Of a DNA stretch of 64,000 nucleotides, positions 44,977 through 55,668 are shown piece by piece. Both the position numbers and the translations under genes were made by a program. This stretch comes from Sulfuricella denitrificans (GTDB lineage Bacteria; Pseudomonadota; Gammaproteobacteria; Burkholderiales; Sulfuricellaceae): assembly GCA_002632355.1 (NCBI GenBank), contig NSJJ01000002.1, positions 124,001 through 188,000 on the forward strand, in the 5' to 3' direction. Below the pieces are notes generated by a model that was not told where the DNA came from, made no database searches, and saw only the letters and a program-made list of their open reading frames with translations. How positions within the stretch are numbered: position 1 is the first letter of the stretch; the number at the start of each line of letters is the position of its first letter.

Positions 44977-46143
44977 ATGCTAACAAAAATCCACACTTTT
45001 CTTCCTTACCTGGTTTCGGAATCCACCCCCCTGAGCCTGGGCGAGAAACTGCGCGCCACATTCGCTGCCTTTGTCGCCACCCTCGTGGTTGGTCTGGTCA
45101 GCAGCCACTTCCTGCAGGGCAGCGGTCTTCACATCATGATTGCATCCATGGGTGCTTCGGCGGTGTTGCTGTTCGCCGTGCCTCACAGCCCGCTCACGCA
45201 GCCCTGGCCGCTGGTCGGGGGGCACCTGATATCCGCCTTCATCGGCATCACCTGCGCCAAGCTGGTGCCGGATGTGTGGCTTGCCACTGCGCTGGCGGTC
45301 TCCCTTTCCATCCTTGCCATGCACTTTACCCGCAGCCTGCACCCGCCCGGTGGCGCCATCACCATGATGACGGTGCTGGGGAGCAGTCATGGTATCGCCA
45401 ACGATTACACCTTCATCATTGCGCCTGTCGGTCTCAATGTCTTCCTGATACTGGCTATGGCGCTGATTCTCAACAATATCATGGGACGTCGTTATCCCGC
45501 CCGGGCCCTGCAGACCAGGGACGAAAAACACCAGCACGACGACCCCAAACCGCTCGACCGCATCGGCATCGCCGCGAGCGACCTGCATCAGGCCCTGCGC
45601 GATATGGATGTCTATCTCGACGTGAGCGAGGCCGACCTGAACCAGATCTACAGCCGTGCCGGGATGCATGCCTACCGGCGCAAAATGGGTGAAATCACCT
45701 GTGGCGACATCATGTCGCGCGACCTGACGGCTGTCGAGTTCGGTACCGAACTGGAGGAAGCCTGGGCACAACTGCGCTTCCACAAGATCGGGGCCATCCC
45801 GGTGATCGATCCGGCTCGGCGCGTGATCGGCATCATTTCACTGGTCGATTTTCTCAAGCGCGCCAACCTCAAGACCTATGAAACCTTCGAGGACAAGCTG
45901 ATCAAATTCATCCGCCGCACCCCCGGCCTGACTTCGGAGAAGCCCGAAGTCGTGGGCCAGATCATGGCCGCGCCCGCGATCACGGCACGGGAGGATATGC
46001 ACATCGTGGAACTGGTGCCGATGCTCTCCGATCATGGTCTGCACCACATTCCCATCGTTAACGCCGAACAGCGTCTGGTAGGGATGGTCACCCAGTCCGA
46101 TCTGATCGCGGCGCTATATGCGGGCGGAACAAAGCAAGCCTGA
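44977..46143 (+). CDS. HPP-family membrane protein with C-terminal CBS pair
   Basis: 388 residues. Four to five membrane helices (about 28-170) contain the family motif HPPGGA, with SMGASAVLLFAVPHSPLTQPW before it. A linker leads to two CBS domains (about 230-300 and 320-385; GDIMSRDLTAVEFGTELEEAW and MAAPAITAREDMHIVELVPML). HPP-domain proteins have been linked to nitrite transport in plants and cyanobacteria. CBS pairs bind adenine nucleotides and usually gate transport. The transported ion here is unknown. Confidence 0.9.
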   Translation: MLTKIHTFLPYLVSESTPLSLGEKLRATFAAFVATLVVGLVSSHFLQGSGLHIMIASMGASAVLLFAVPHSPLTQPWPLVGGHLISAFIGITCAKLVPDVWLATALAVSLSILAMHFTRSLHPPGGAITMMTVLGSSHGIANDYTFIIAPVGLNVFLILAMALILNNIMGRRYPARALQTRDEKHQHDDPKPLDRIGIAASDLHQALRDMDVYLDVSEADLNQIYSRAGMHAYRRKMGEITCGDIMSRDLTAVEFGTELEEAWAQLRFHKIGAIPVIDPARRVIGIISLVDFLKRANLKTYETFEDKLIKFIRRTPGLTSEKPEVVGQIMAAPAITAREDMHIVELVPMLSDHGLHHIPIVNAEQRLVGMVTQSDLIAALYAGGTKQA

Positions 46144-47574
<1,431 letters not shown>

Positions 47575-47624
47575 CATGGGCCGCATCTCCCGGTGCTGAA
47601 ACCTTTTACAGACTGAAAACCCAT

Positions 47625-47639
47625 GGGGCAACATGCCCC
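47625..47639 (+). other. Hairpin between purB and the cyclase gene
   Basis: GGGGCA and TGCCCC around ACA, extendable by three pairs with one bulge. No T-run follows, so terminator function is uncertain. Confidence 0.35.
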
Positions 47640-47720
47640 TGGATGGGTAAATAACGCGGCATCTATTCCGGCTCCACAACGCACCAGATTCACCCACGGC
47701 AATTTCAGGGCAGGGGAAGA

Positions 47721-49937
47721 ATGAAACGACATGCGCTACAAATCGGTCTGAGCCTGCTGATCATGGCGCTGTTTCTGGCTGGCTCCCTGCGCCTCGTCGA
47801 ATTCCGCTTCATGGAGCAGCTTGACCTGTGGAGCTATGACGCGCGTCTGCGCGTCACCATGCCAGGCGGGGTAGATCCTCGCATCGTCATCGTCGATCTG
47901 GACGAGAAAAGCCTGGCCGAGGCAGGGCGCTGGCCGTGGGGGCGCGACCGGATGGCGAAGCTGCTCGACCGGTTATTCCTTGATTACGGAGCTGCAGTGG
48001 TTGGGTTCGACGTAGTGTTCGGCGAACCCGACACCAGTTCCGGCCTGCCGGTACTGGAACGTCTGGCAAAAGACGAACTCAGGGATACGCCCCCGTTCCG
48101 CGCTGCACTCGAGCGCCTGAGGCCGCAACTCGACCATGACCAGATCTTCGCCGAAAAGCTGCACAGCTATCCGGTCGTGCTGGGTTATTACTTCACCGGC
48201 CATGACGAACCCGCCAAAATCCAGATTTCCGGTCAGTTGCCGCAGCCCGGCTTTCCTTCCGGCGTATTCGGCGAACGCAAACTGCTGGTCGGGCAAGCCA
48301 CGGGTTACGGCGCCAACCTGAAAATCTTTCAGGACAACGCTCCCGCTGCCGGGCACTTCAACCCCCAGGTGGATATCGATGGCGTGTCACGCCGAGTACC
48401 GATGCTGCTGCGTTACCAGAATGGCTATTACGAATCCTTTTCGCTCGCCATTGCACGCACCTATCTCAAGCTGCCTGCCGTAGCGGCTGGCTTTGCCGCT
48501 GACGGTGGAAAGGATTACAGCGGACTGGAATGGCTCGGACTGGGTGCGCGCAGAATCCCGGTAGACGCATGGGGCGCATCCCTGGTGCCTTATCGCGGCG
48601 AACAGGGCAGCTTCCGCTATGTCTCCGCTGCAGATGTCCTGTTCGGACGGCTGAAAACGGGAGAACTGGCGGGCGCCATCGTGCTGGTGGGCACGACCGC
48701 GCCGGGCCTGATGGATTTGCGCTCCACCCCGGTGCAAAGCGTCTATCCGGGAGTGGAAATCCACGCCAATCTGGTCGCCGGCATCCTCGACCAGAACATC
48801 AAACAGCGCCCCGCCTATTTCCTCGCCGTGGAAGTGCTGTCCCTGCTCGCGATTGGCCTGGTGCTGGCATTCCTGCTGCCCCAGCTGAGCCCGCTCAGGT
48901 CCAGCCTGAGCGTGGCCTTGCTGCTGATTGCAGTCACCGGCGCCAACCTGGCGGCCTGGCAGGCGGGGATGGTGCTGCCCATCGTTGCGCCGGTGCTGTT
49001 GATCCTGCTGCTGTACGCGCTCGACATGGTGTACGGCTACTTCACCGAATCCCGCATCAAGAAAAAAATTACCGGCCTGTTCGGTCAGTACATCCCGCCC
49101 GAGCTGGTGGACGAAATGAGCAGCAACCCGGAAAACTTCACCATGGAAGGCGAGAACCGCGAGATGACGGTACTGTTTTCTGACATCCGCAATTTCACCT
49201 CGATCTCGGAAAAACTTGACCCGAAGCAGCTTACCGAGCTGATCAATACCTACCTGACGCCGATGACACAGATCATTCACAGCCAGCGCGGTACCATCGA
49301 CAAATATATCGGCGATGCCGTCATGGCTTTCTGGGGCGCGCCGCTACATGACGCAGAACATCCCCGCCATGCCCTGCTTGCCGGTCTGGAAATGCAGCAG
49401 CACCTGCAGGTTCTGATGCAGGAATTCGAGGCACGCGGCTGGCCGGTATTTCGCATCGGCGTCGGCATCAACAGCGGCAACATGACGGTGGGCAACATGG
49501 GCTCCGAATTCCGGCGCGCCTATACCGTCATGGGCGATACCGTCAACCTCGCCTCGCGCCTTGAAAGCCTGACCAAGCAGTATGGCGTCGGCATCATCGT
49601 TGGCGAGGCGACCATGAAAGCAGTCCCGGAAGTGGTTTACCGCGAACTCGACCGGGTGCGGGTGAAGGGCAAGCTGGAGCCGGTGACGATTTACGAACCG
49701 CTCGGGCTGCAAGGCACGATCACACCCGGCACTGAGGAGGAACTGGCGCTTTTCCGCACCATGCTCGAGCGCTACCATGCTCAGGACTGGGACGGTGCGG
49801 AACTGGAGTTGAAGGCACTGCTCGAGCGTTCACCCAGGACACGGCTATATGAACTCTACCAGGAAAGACTTGCCCACTTCCGCAGTCATCCGCCAGGCAC
49901 GGAGTGGGACGGGGTGTTCGTGTTCACCACCAAGTAA
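47721..49937 (+). CDS. CHASE2-domain class III adenylate/guanylate cyclase
   Basis: 738 residues. TM1 (about 8-25) precedes an extracytoplasmic CHASE2 sensor (about 30-345; DLWSYDARLRVTMPGGVDPRIVIVDLDEKSL is its typical opening). Three close membrane helices (about 365-450) lead to a class III cyclase catalytic domain. The metal-binding aspartates are D488 (FSDIRNFTS) and D532 (YIGDAVMAFWGAP), and TVNLASRLE carries the transition-state Asn/Arg. The lysine in DKYIGDA favours ATP, so cAMP is the likely product. AGGGGA precedes the ATG. It converges on the YjbH gene, with 2 bp between the two stop codons, and the FecR gene lies beyond. Confidence 0.94.
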   Translation: MKRHALQIGLSLLIMALFLAGSLRLVEFRFMEQLDLWSYDARLRVTMPGGVDPRIVIVDLDEKSLAEAGRWPWGRDRMAKLLDRLFLDYGAAVVGFDVVFGEPDTSSGLPVLERLAKDELRDTPPFRAALERLRPQLDHDQIFAEKLHSYPVVLGYYFTGHDEPAKIQISGQLPQPGFPSGVFGERKLLVGQATGYGANLKIFQDNAPAAGHFNPQVDIDGVSRRVPMLLRYQNGYYESFSLAIARTYLKLPAVAAGFAADGGKDYSGLEWLGLGARRIPVDAWGASLVPYRGEQGSFRYVSAADVLFGRLKTGELAGAIVLVGTTAPGLMDLRSTPVQSVYPGVEIHANLVAGILDQNIKQRPAYFLAVEVLSLLAIGLVLAFLLPQLSPLRSSLSVALLLIAVTGANLAAWQAGMVLPIVAPVLLILLLYALDMVYGYFTESRIKKKITGLFGQYIPPELVDEMSSNPENFTMEGENREMTVLFSDIRNFTSISEKLDPKQLTELINTYLTPMTQIIHSQRGTIDKYIGDAVMAFWGAPLHDAEHPRHALLAGLEMQQHLQVLMQEFEARGWPVFRIGVGINSGNMTVGNMGSEFRRAYTVMGDTVNLASRLESLTKQYGVGIIVGEATMKAVPEVVYRELDRVRVKGKLEPVTIYEPLGLQGTITPGTEEELALFRTMLERYHAQDWDGAELELKALLERSPRTRLYELYQERLAHFRSHPPGTEWDGVFVFTTK

Positions 49938-49939
49938 AC

Positions 49940-52060
49940 CTAATAATCGTCATCCCGGTCGCCCAGTTGCACCAGACCGTCGCGTTCGTGCATATTCCAG
50001 ACCAGGGGCTGCTCCAGCATTTCATACAGGTCGCCTGGCGAAGTCACCATCTGCCCCACGTCGCGGACCCAGGGTGCAATGGGGAAACTGCCTCGCGCCT
50101 GCGTATCTTTGGTGAGCAGGGAATTGAGCGGCATGGAGATATAAATGCCCTTGTCGTGGTAGGGATTGCCCGGAGAGCCGGGGGTGGTGATATCGTTGCC
50201 GTTGGTCCAGGTATACCAGGCACCGACCTCGAAACCCGAACGGAAGCGGCGTTTCAGCTCGAAGCGCGTGCCTTGGTCCTTGGCCAGAAAACGACCGGCG
50301 CGGGCGGTCGCTGTGATGTCATGCCAGGGCAGGCGGTAGTGAAAAGCGGCCAGTGCCGTCGTCGCCGTGTAGTCCCGGAAGCCGAAGCCGCCCTGGGTAT
50401 CGCGCTGGCGCAGCCAGTCCAGGCTGAAATCCGCTGCCCAGCGCACACCACGGGGCAGGTAAAGAATCTGTGCACCGCCGCCGGCATACATTTCCTCGTA
50501 GTAGCCCAGCGAGGCACGGGTATAGACCCGCTCGCGCGGCTGGCCATACTTGTTCAGCAGCAGGCGCGTCAGCCTCAGCCCGCCATTCTTTTCGTAATCG
50601 GCGATGTCAGTGCGCACATGCGGCAAAGTGCTGCTGGACGGATTGCTGACCTTGCTGATGTCCTGCAGCAGGGTCCAGTCGGCGATGCCGTTGAGAAACA
50701 GGCCACGGCCAAGACGCCGGTCGTAGGTGGCGCGGGCACGTACAGCATAGCGGAAGGCGCCGCTCGGGTCGTTGAAATAACCGGACAGCTTGGGCGTTAA
50801 CTTGATGCGGTTGAGAAATCGGTCTTCCTGCTTCAGGGTGATCCATTCGCCTTCCTCATTGTAGGACAGGCTGAAATCGACGGCAGCATCGAGTATTTCT
50901 TCCTCGTCGCCCCTGGCTGTTGTCCGGGATGGGTCGGCATACTCGATTGCCACGTAATCCGCCAGTTCGCGGCGCGAGATCTGGCCGTTGAAATAACGCC
51001 TCAACCGATCCAGCTCGAAGAAGCTGTAAGTCGCAAGCGGCAAATCGCTAACGCTGTAGGTAATGACAATCTCCCGCGTCTCGAGCGGAGCGAGCTGCAG
51101 CATGATGCGCGCTGCCCGTCCCACAGCCCGGCTCGGCAGCGCGATACGGCTGTTGGTCAGGGTCGCCTGGAGCACATTGCCGCGCACGAAATCGACCTGA
51201 ACCATCCTGAAATCCTGGGTCTCCAGTTCTGCGCGCAATCTTTGCGCATGAGCCGGATCTTCGAGCCACTGGCGCGCCGTGGGGCGAGGCAGGATGCGCG
51301 TATAGGGAAGAGGCTCATCGAATTTCGGAATGAACTCCTTTGCATTGAGCGGAACGGAAACATGGGCGCTGAGGCCTGGCTTCCCACCCTGCCAGGATAA
51401 CTGCGTGCCCAGCCAGCCCCAGCGATATTCGAGTCCATAAGCCATGCCCTTTTCCCGCTGTGCGGCGCCGCTCTGTTCCGCGCCCAGGTCGCGCCGGTAA
51501 TTATTGGCATCGTACTCTGCCACCACCGCCCAGTCCGGATAGGCTTGGGGACGATAGCGCAGGCCGGCAAAGGCGCCATCGATACGCTTGCGGCCCATAC
51601 CCACGGTGGCGTCCAGATTACCCATGCGCTTGCTGGCGGCAAGGTATTCAGCGCCAAAAATCCGGGTGCCCAGAAAATCCTGCGCGCCAACGGAAATGGC
51701 GGGCAGCCAGTTCGACTCCTCCAGCAACAGCAGCTTGGCGTCGAAGGATTTATCCTTGTAGTCGCCGTAGCTTGCCTGATACTGGTTGCTGAAACCGGGA
51801 ACCTGGCTGATACGGGTATAACGGGCAGAAAGCTCGAGACGGGGCAGGAAGGAAATGCTCGCCCATCCGGCGAGATAGGGGTCCGAATTACCGACCCCGA
51901 CTCGGAAAGTGCCATCAGGGGCCAGCCGGGCATCCGGCATATTGATGAGGCCGCTCTGTCCGTTCATGGCCGGCTCGGCATGTACGGACAGGCAGGAAAT
52001 CTGGAGCAGGGAAGCCAGAATCAGCGCACTGAGGCGCCTGTGATGATCCGGCTTCAGCAA
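49940..52060 (-). CDS. YjbH-domain outer-membrane exopolysaccharide protein
   Basis: 706 residues with signal peptide (about 1-28, ending SVHA). The mature start NGQSGLINMPDARLAPDGTFRVGVGNSDPY is the YjbH family opening, and the rest is beta-strand rich (YRWGWLGTQLSWQGG, FSLDWLRQRDTQGGFGFRDYTATTALAAFHY). It is compatible with an outer-membrane barrel preceded by a periplasmic part. YjbH/GfcD proteins sit in polysaccharide-export operons in enterics and are thought to act in secretion or surface attachment of the polymer. It follows the FecR-like gene after 17 bp and is probably co-transcribed with it. It lacks the usual yjbEFG partners. Confidence 0.9.
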   Translation of the reverse strand: MLKPDHHRRLSALILASLLQISCLSVHAEPAMNGQSGLINMPDARLAPDGTFRVGVGNSDPYLAGWASISFLPRLELSARYTRISQVPGFSNQYQASYGDYKDKSFDAKLLLLEESNWLPAISVGAQDFLGTRIFGAEYLAASKRMGNLDATVGMGRKRIDGAFAGLRYRPQAYPDWAVVAEYDANNYRRDLGAEQSGAAQREKGMAYGLEYRWGWLGTQLSWQGGKPGLSAHVSVPLNAKEFIPKFDEPLPYTRILPRPTARQWLEDPAHAQRLRAELETQDFRMVQVDFVRGNVLQATLTNSRIALPSRAVGRAARIMLQLAPLETREIVITYSVSDLPLATYSFFELDRLRRYFNGQISRRELADYVAIEYADPSRTTARGDEEEILDAAVDFSLSYNEEGEWITLKQEDRFLNRIKLTPKLSGYFNDPSGAFRYAVRARATYDRRLGRGLFLNGIADWTLLQDISKVSNPSSSTLPHVRTDIADYEKNGGLRLTRLLLNKYGQPRERVYTRASLGYYEEMYAGGGAQILYLPRGVRWAADFSLDWLRQRDTQGGFGFRDYTATTALAAFHYRLPWHDITATARAGRFLAKDQGTRFELKRRFRSGFEVGAWYTWTNGNDITTPGSPGNPYHDKGIYISMPLNSLLTKDTQARGSFPIAPWVRDVGQMVTSPGDLYEMLEQPLVWNMHERDGLVQLGDRDDDY

Positions 52061-52077
52061 TTCAATACGAATATATG

Positions 52078-52839
52078 TCAGTGATTCGTGGTCGAACTGC
52101 TGCCGCCGGAAGCCGCAGCGGCGATGCCGGCCACACCCAGGCCGATACCGATCATCGCGCCTGCAGACATGCCACCGGCGCCGCCTGTTCCCAGTGCCGC
52201 GCCGGCAGCCGTTGCACCGGCAATCGGGACCGCCAGGATCTCGACAAAGATCGCGGCGGGAAGCGCAGTCGCCAGCACGGCGACCGGCAGCGCGTTAAAA
52301 CTGGCGACGAAAGTTCCCTGACCCGCATCCAGCGAGGCTGCACCGGCACTGTTCTGCACTTCGATACCGCCCTGCAATACCTGGGTGTACATACCGTTGT
52401 TCAGAACCACGGGGAAATCCGTACCGCGAATACCGATCGTGGCCTGGGGCGTCTGAAGCTTGAACGCCGCCTTGTTCTGTGTCGCGATCGCCCCGGTAAT
52501 GGCGCGCAAGCCCCCCTTGACCAGCGACACGAAAATATTCGACTGCTGGGCATTGTTGGGGTTGTAGCGATAATCCTGCACCTGGAACTGGCTGTTGGAC
52601 TGCAGCGCAATGATCTGGCCATCCTCGAATTTCAGCACGGCATAACTCTTATCCCCTGTGGTGACGCTTGCGCCGGACTCCAGGGTGTCGTTCTTTGCGG
52701 CGGCTCGTGGCGCCGCACCAGCGGTCGTGATTTTCACGTCACCAACCATGTCCTGAATCGAGGCCACCGGCACAGCCAGCGCGCCCCCAGCCGCGAAAGA
52801 CAAAACAAACCAGCCCAAAAACCCCAATATCTGTTTCAT
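52078..52839 (-). CDS. FecR-domain periplasmic protein
   Basis: 253 residues: signal peptide (about 1-22), a FecR domain (about 25-165) with GDVKITTAG, DTLESGASVTTGDKSYAVLKFEDGQIIALQSNS and TPQATIGIRGTDFPV, and a hydrophobic Gly/Ala-rich C-terminal region (about 185-245) ending in SGGSSSTTNH. This is the stand-alone FecR type found near CHASE2 cyclases and outer-membrane proteins, not the TonB-linked anti-sigma factor; no sigma factor gene is adjacent. It is the first gene of a pair with yjbH, divergent from the MBOAT gene. Confidence 0.9.
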   Translation of the reverse strand: MKQILGFLGWFVLSFAAGGALAVPVASIQDMVGDVKITTAGAAPRAAAKNDTLESGASVTTGDKSYAVLKFEDGQIIALQSNSQFQVQDYRYNPNNAQQSNIFVSLVKGGLRAITGAIATQNKAAFKLQTPQATIGIRGTDFPVVLNNGMYTQVLQGGIEVQNSAGAASLDAGQGTFVASFNALPVAVLATALPAAIFVEILAVPIAGATAAGAALGTGGAGGMSAGAMIGIGLGVAGIAAAASGGSSSTTNH

Positions 52840-52971
52840 GATTGCCCCTTCCCTGAAGTGTTGCGTGTATTTCCCAAATTATCCACTATAGCCAAGTCTT
52901 TGCAAGTAAACTTCCGGTTCCGTTTTCTGGCGCTCCATTAGCGTGGCGGGAAATGCTGGCCGGTCAATCAC

Positions 52972-54531
52972 ATGCTGTTCAACTCCTACCCTTTCATATT
53001 CCTGTTTCTCCCGGCCACGTTATGGCTATTCTTCCGCATTGGCGAAACCAGCCACCGCATAGCCGCCATCTGGCTGGTGCTGGCGTCCCTGTTTTTTTAT
53101 TCCTGGTGGAATCCGTCTTTCCTCGGCTTGCTGCTTCTGTCTGTCATTTTCAATTACAGCATCGGACTGGTGCTGACACGCGAGTCTGTTTTCCGAACCC
53201 GGCGGAAAAGAAAGTTATTCCTGGTTCTGGGCATCTGCGGCGATCTGGCCTTGCTGTTCTACTTCAAGTACGCCGGCTTCCTGCAAGAAATTTTCAGCCA
53301 GACGCCGAACGCAGGCAGCCTCATCCTCCCGCTCGGCATTTCTTTCTTCACCTTTACCCAGATCGCGTTCCTTGTCGATGCCTTTCGCGGCGAAGCCAGG
53401 GAGCCCAGCCTGCCGCACTATGCCCTGTTCGTGAGCTATTTCCCCCACCTTATCGCAGGGCCGATCCTGCATCATCGGGACATCATGCCCCAGTTCGCCA
53501 GTGCATCCATCTACCGCTTCAAATATGAAAACATTGCCGTCGGCCTGACCATTTTCGCCATCGGCCTGTTCAAGAAAACCGTCCTGGCCGACGGCATCGC
53601 CCCTTATGCCACACCGCTCTTCGACGCCGCCGGACAAGGCATGACGGTCACGCTGCTCGAAGCCTGGGGCGGTGCGCTGGCCTATACGCTGCAACTGTAT
53701 TTCGACTTCTCCGGCTATTCCGACATGGCCATCGGCGCATCTCGCCTGTTCGGGATACGACTGCCACTGAATTTTCATTCCCCCTACAAGGCCTCGAATA
53801 TCATTGAATTCTGGCGTCGCTGGCACATGACGCTCTCGCGCTTCCTGCGGGATTACCTGTACATCCCGCTCGGCGGAAACCGCCACGGAAAAACAAGGCG
53901 CTATCTCAATCTGATGGCAACCATGCTGCTTGGCGGGCTATGGCACGGGGCAGGCTGGACTTTTGTCGTATGGGGAGGGCTGCATGGCCTGTACCTGGCA
54001 GTCAACCATGCCTGGCGCAATGTGTGCGCCGCAGCCGGGCTGGATTCCGGACGGCGCACATGGCGGGGGCAAGCGCCAGGCGTGCTACTGACTTTTCTGG
54101 CGGTGGTGGTGGCATGGGTCATTTTCCGCGCCACCTCGCTCGACGCCGCCTGGATCATTCTGCAGGGGATGGCGGGGGAAAATGGCCTGGTCGTGCCCGT
54201 ATCGTGGCAAACAAATATGGGCCGGCTCGGCGAGTTCCTTTCCATTCATGGCGCAAGCTTTGGCGACAGCGGTATTTTCAAGGGAAGTTCTGAAGTTTTG
54301 TGGATTACAGTCCTGCTTGCCATCACCTGGACCTTCCCCAATACGCAACAGTTCATGGCGCGCTTCGACTTGCCTTCACGGGCGACGACTGACGCTAGCG
54401 CGGACACCATGCAGCGAGGCGCCCTTGAATGGCAGCCAGTGTGGCCATGGGCAATAGCGAGTGGCTTCCTGTTTGCCGCTTCGATCCTCAGTATTTCGAA
54501 AACCAGCGAGTTTCTGTATTTCCAGTTCTGA
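52972..54531 (+). CDS. MBOAT-family membrane O-acyltransferase (AlgI-like)
   Basis: 519 residues with about 11 membrane helices. The MBOAT catalytic histidines are H325 (GGLWHGAGWTF) and H338 (GGLHG), preceded by FWRRWHMTLSRFLRDYLYIPLGGNRHG. AlgI-type enzymes pass acetyl groups across the inner membrane to modify an extracellular polysaccharide. The next gene, 9 bp on, is an SGNH-like partner, completing the usual two-part O-acetylation system. The target is probably the polymer made by the neighbouring glycosyltransferase cluster (inference). Confidence 0.95.
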   Translation: MLFNSYPFIFLFLPATLWLFFRIGETSHRIAAIWLVLASLFFYSWWNPSFLGLLLLSVIFNYSIGLVLTRESVFRTRRKRKLFLVLGICGDLALLFYFKYAGFLQEIFSQTPNAGSLILPLGISFFTFTQIAFLVDAFRGEAREPSLPHYALFVSYFPHLIAGPILHHRDIMPQFASASIYRFKYENIAVGLTIFAIGLFKKTVLADGIAPYATPLFDAAGQGMTVTLLEAWGGALAYTLQLYFDFSGYSDMAIGASRLFGIRLPLNFHSPYKASNIIEFWRRWHMTLSRFLRDYLYIPLGGNRHGKTRRYLNLMATMLLGGLWHGAGWTFVVWGGLHGLYLAVNHAWRNVCAAAGLDSGRRTWRGQAPGVLLTFLAVVVAWVIFRATSLDAAWIILQGMAGENGLVVPVSWQTNMGRLGEFLSIHGASFGDSGIFKGSSEVLWITVLLAITWTFPNTQQFMARFDLPSRATTDASADTMQRGALEWQPVWPWAIASGFLFAASILSISKTSEFLYFQF

Positions 54532-54540
54532 CATAACGCC

Positions 54541-55668
54541 ATGACCTGCAAGCATTATCTAAAAACCATGCTGTTTACAACGCTGGCCTTGTTTGGCCTG
54601 GTGCTCGTCCTGAACCTTCTGGTCGATACCTACGATGTCCTGGGTACCGGGATGCTGAAATATCCTCTGCAACCCAATCAGTACTATCTTAAAATCCAGC
54701 ATCTTGAAAAGCACAGGGAGCGCTATGACGCCTATCTTATGGGCTCATCCAGGATAGGCACGACCAGTCCGGCCATGGTGCAGCGTTACCTTCCGGAAGG
54801 GCGGTTTTACAATCTGTCGGTGCCCGGCGGCACTTCGCTCGACAATCTTCAACTTTTGAAATACCTGCTGTCCGGAGGATACCGCCCGAAATTCCTTTAT
54901 CTGCAACTGGATACCGATATCGGCTTTACCCAGTTTCTCCACGACAGGAAGAGTTATCAGTTCAGACATCATCCCGATATGGAAGGACAGAACAAATTCC
55001 TTTACTGGCTCGATTTTGCGACCGCCATAAACGCCCACGCCATGTTCCGGAAATTACGGGGGAATCTTGAGCCACGAATGCCGGACGGTTTCGTGTCCCT
55101 GGACCTGGAGAGCGGAGCGTGGGCATTGCCGTCACGAAACGCCAGAATCAAGGCGGATCAAGAAAAATACATCGAGGACGAGCCCACTTTCCATTCCGTC
55201 AATTCACGCTTCATGAAAAACCTGAAGGGCAGGGAAAACCTCGATGCAATCAGGAAATTGCGGGATATTTGCGCGCGTCGCCAGATCAGGCTGATTGTTT
55301 TTACCACGCCCCATCACCGCAACATCATGGACAGTCTGGATGAAAAGGACTACCTCGACTGGCTGCGCGACCTCTCGGCAATCACACCCTTCTGGGATTT
55401 CAGCGGCTACAACTCGATCACGCTTGACGACCACAACTACCTTGAATCATCCCATTACCTGCCGCATGTCGGAGAACTTATCGCGGCCAGAATCTTCAAT
55501 GATCCGGGAATCCAGGTTCCGGCCGATTTTGGTGTATGGGTGGATGCCTCCAGCGTGGAACGGCATCTCTCTGAACTGCGGCAGCAAATCCGCTCCCGCA
55601 CGGCTAAACCGGCAATTTCCGCCAGGCCGCATCGAGCAGATAGTAATACACCACAAATACCCCGATAA
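54541..55668 (+). CDS. SGNH-like periplasmic partner of the MBOAT acyltransferase (AlgX/AlgJ/DltD type)
   Basis: 375 residues with an N-terminal membrane anchor (about 10-28, no clear cleavage site). The nucleophile region is DAYLMGSSRIGTTSP (Ser69/Ser70), as in DltD-like proteins. A late SSHYLPHVGELIAARIF supplies a histidine near residue 305. It would take acetyl delivered by the MBOAT protein and place it on a sugar. Which serine is catalytic is not certain. The last 65 bp are antisense to the end of the WecA-like gene, and the C-terminal tail encoded there (RTAKPAISARPHRADS...) looks unstructured. Confidence 0.82.
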   Translation: MTCKHYLKTMLFTTLALFGLVLVLNLLVDTYDVLGTGMLKYPLQPNQYYLKIQHLEKHRERYDAYLMGSSRIGTTSPAMVQRYLPEGRFYNLSVPGGTSLDNLQLLKYLLSGGYRPKFLYLQLDTDIGFTQFLHDRKSYQFRHHPDMEGQNKFLYWLDFATAINAHAMFRKLRGNLEPRMPDGFVSLDLESGAWALPSRNARIKADQEKYIEDEPTFHSVNSRFMKNLKGRENLDAIRKLRDICARRQIRLIVFTTPHHRNIMDSLDEKDYLDWLRDLSAITPFWDFSGYNSITLDDHNYLESSHYLPHVGELIAARIFNDPGIQVPADFGVWVDASSVERHLSELRQQIRSRTAKPAISARPHRADSNTPQIPR

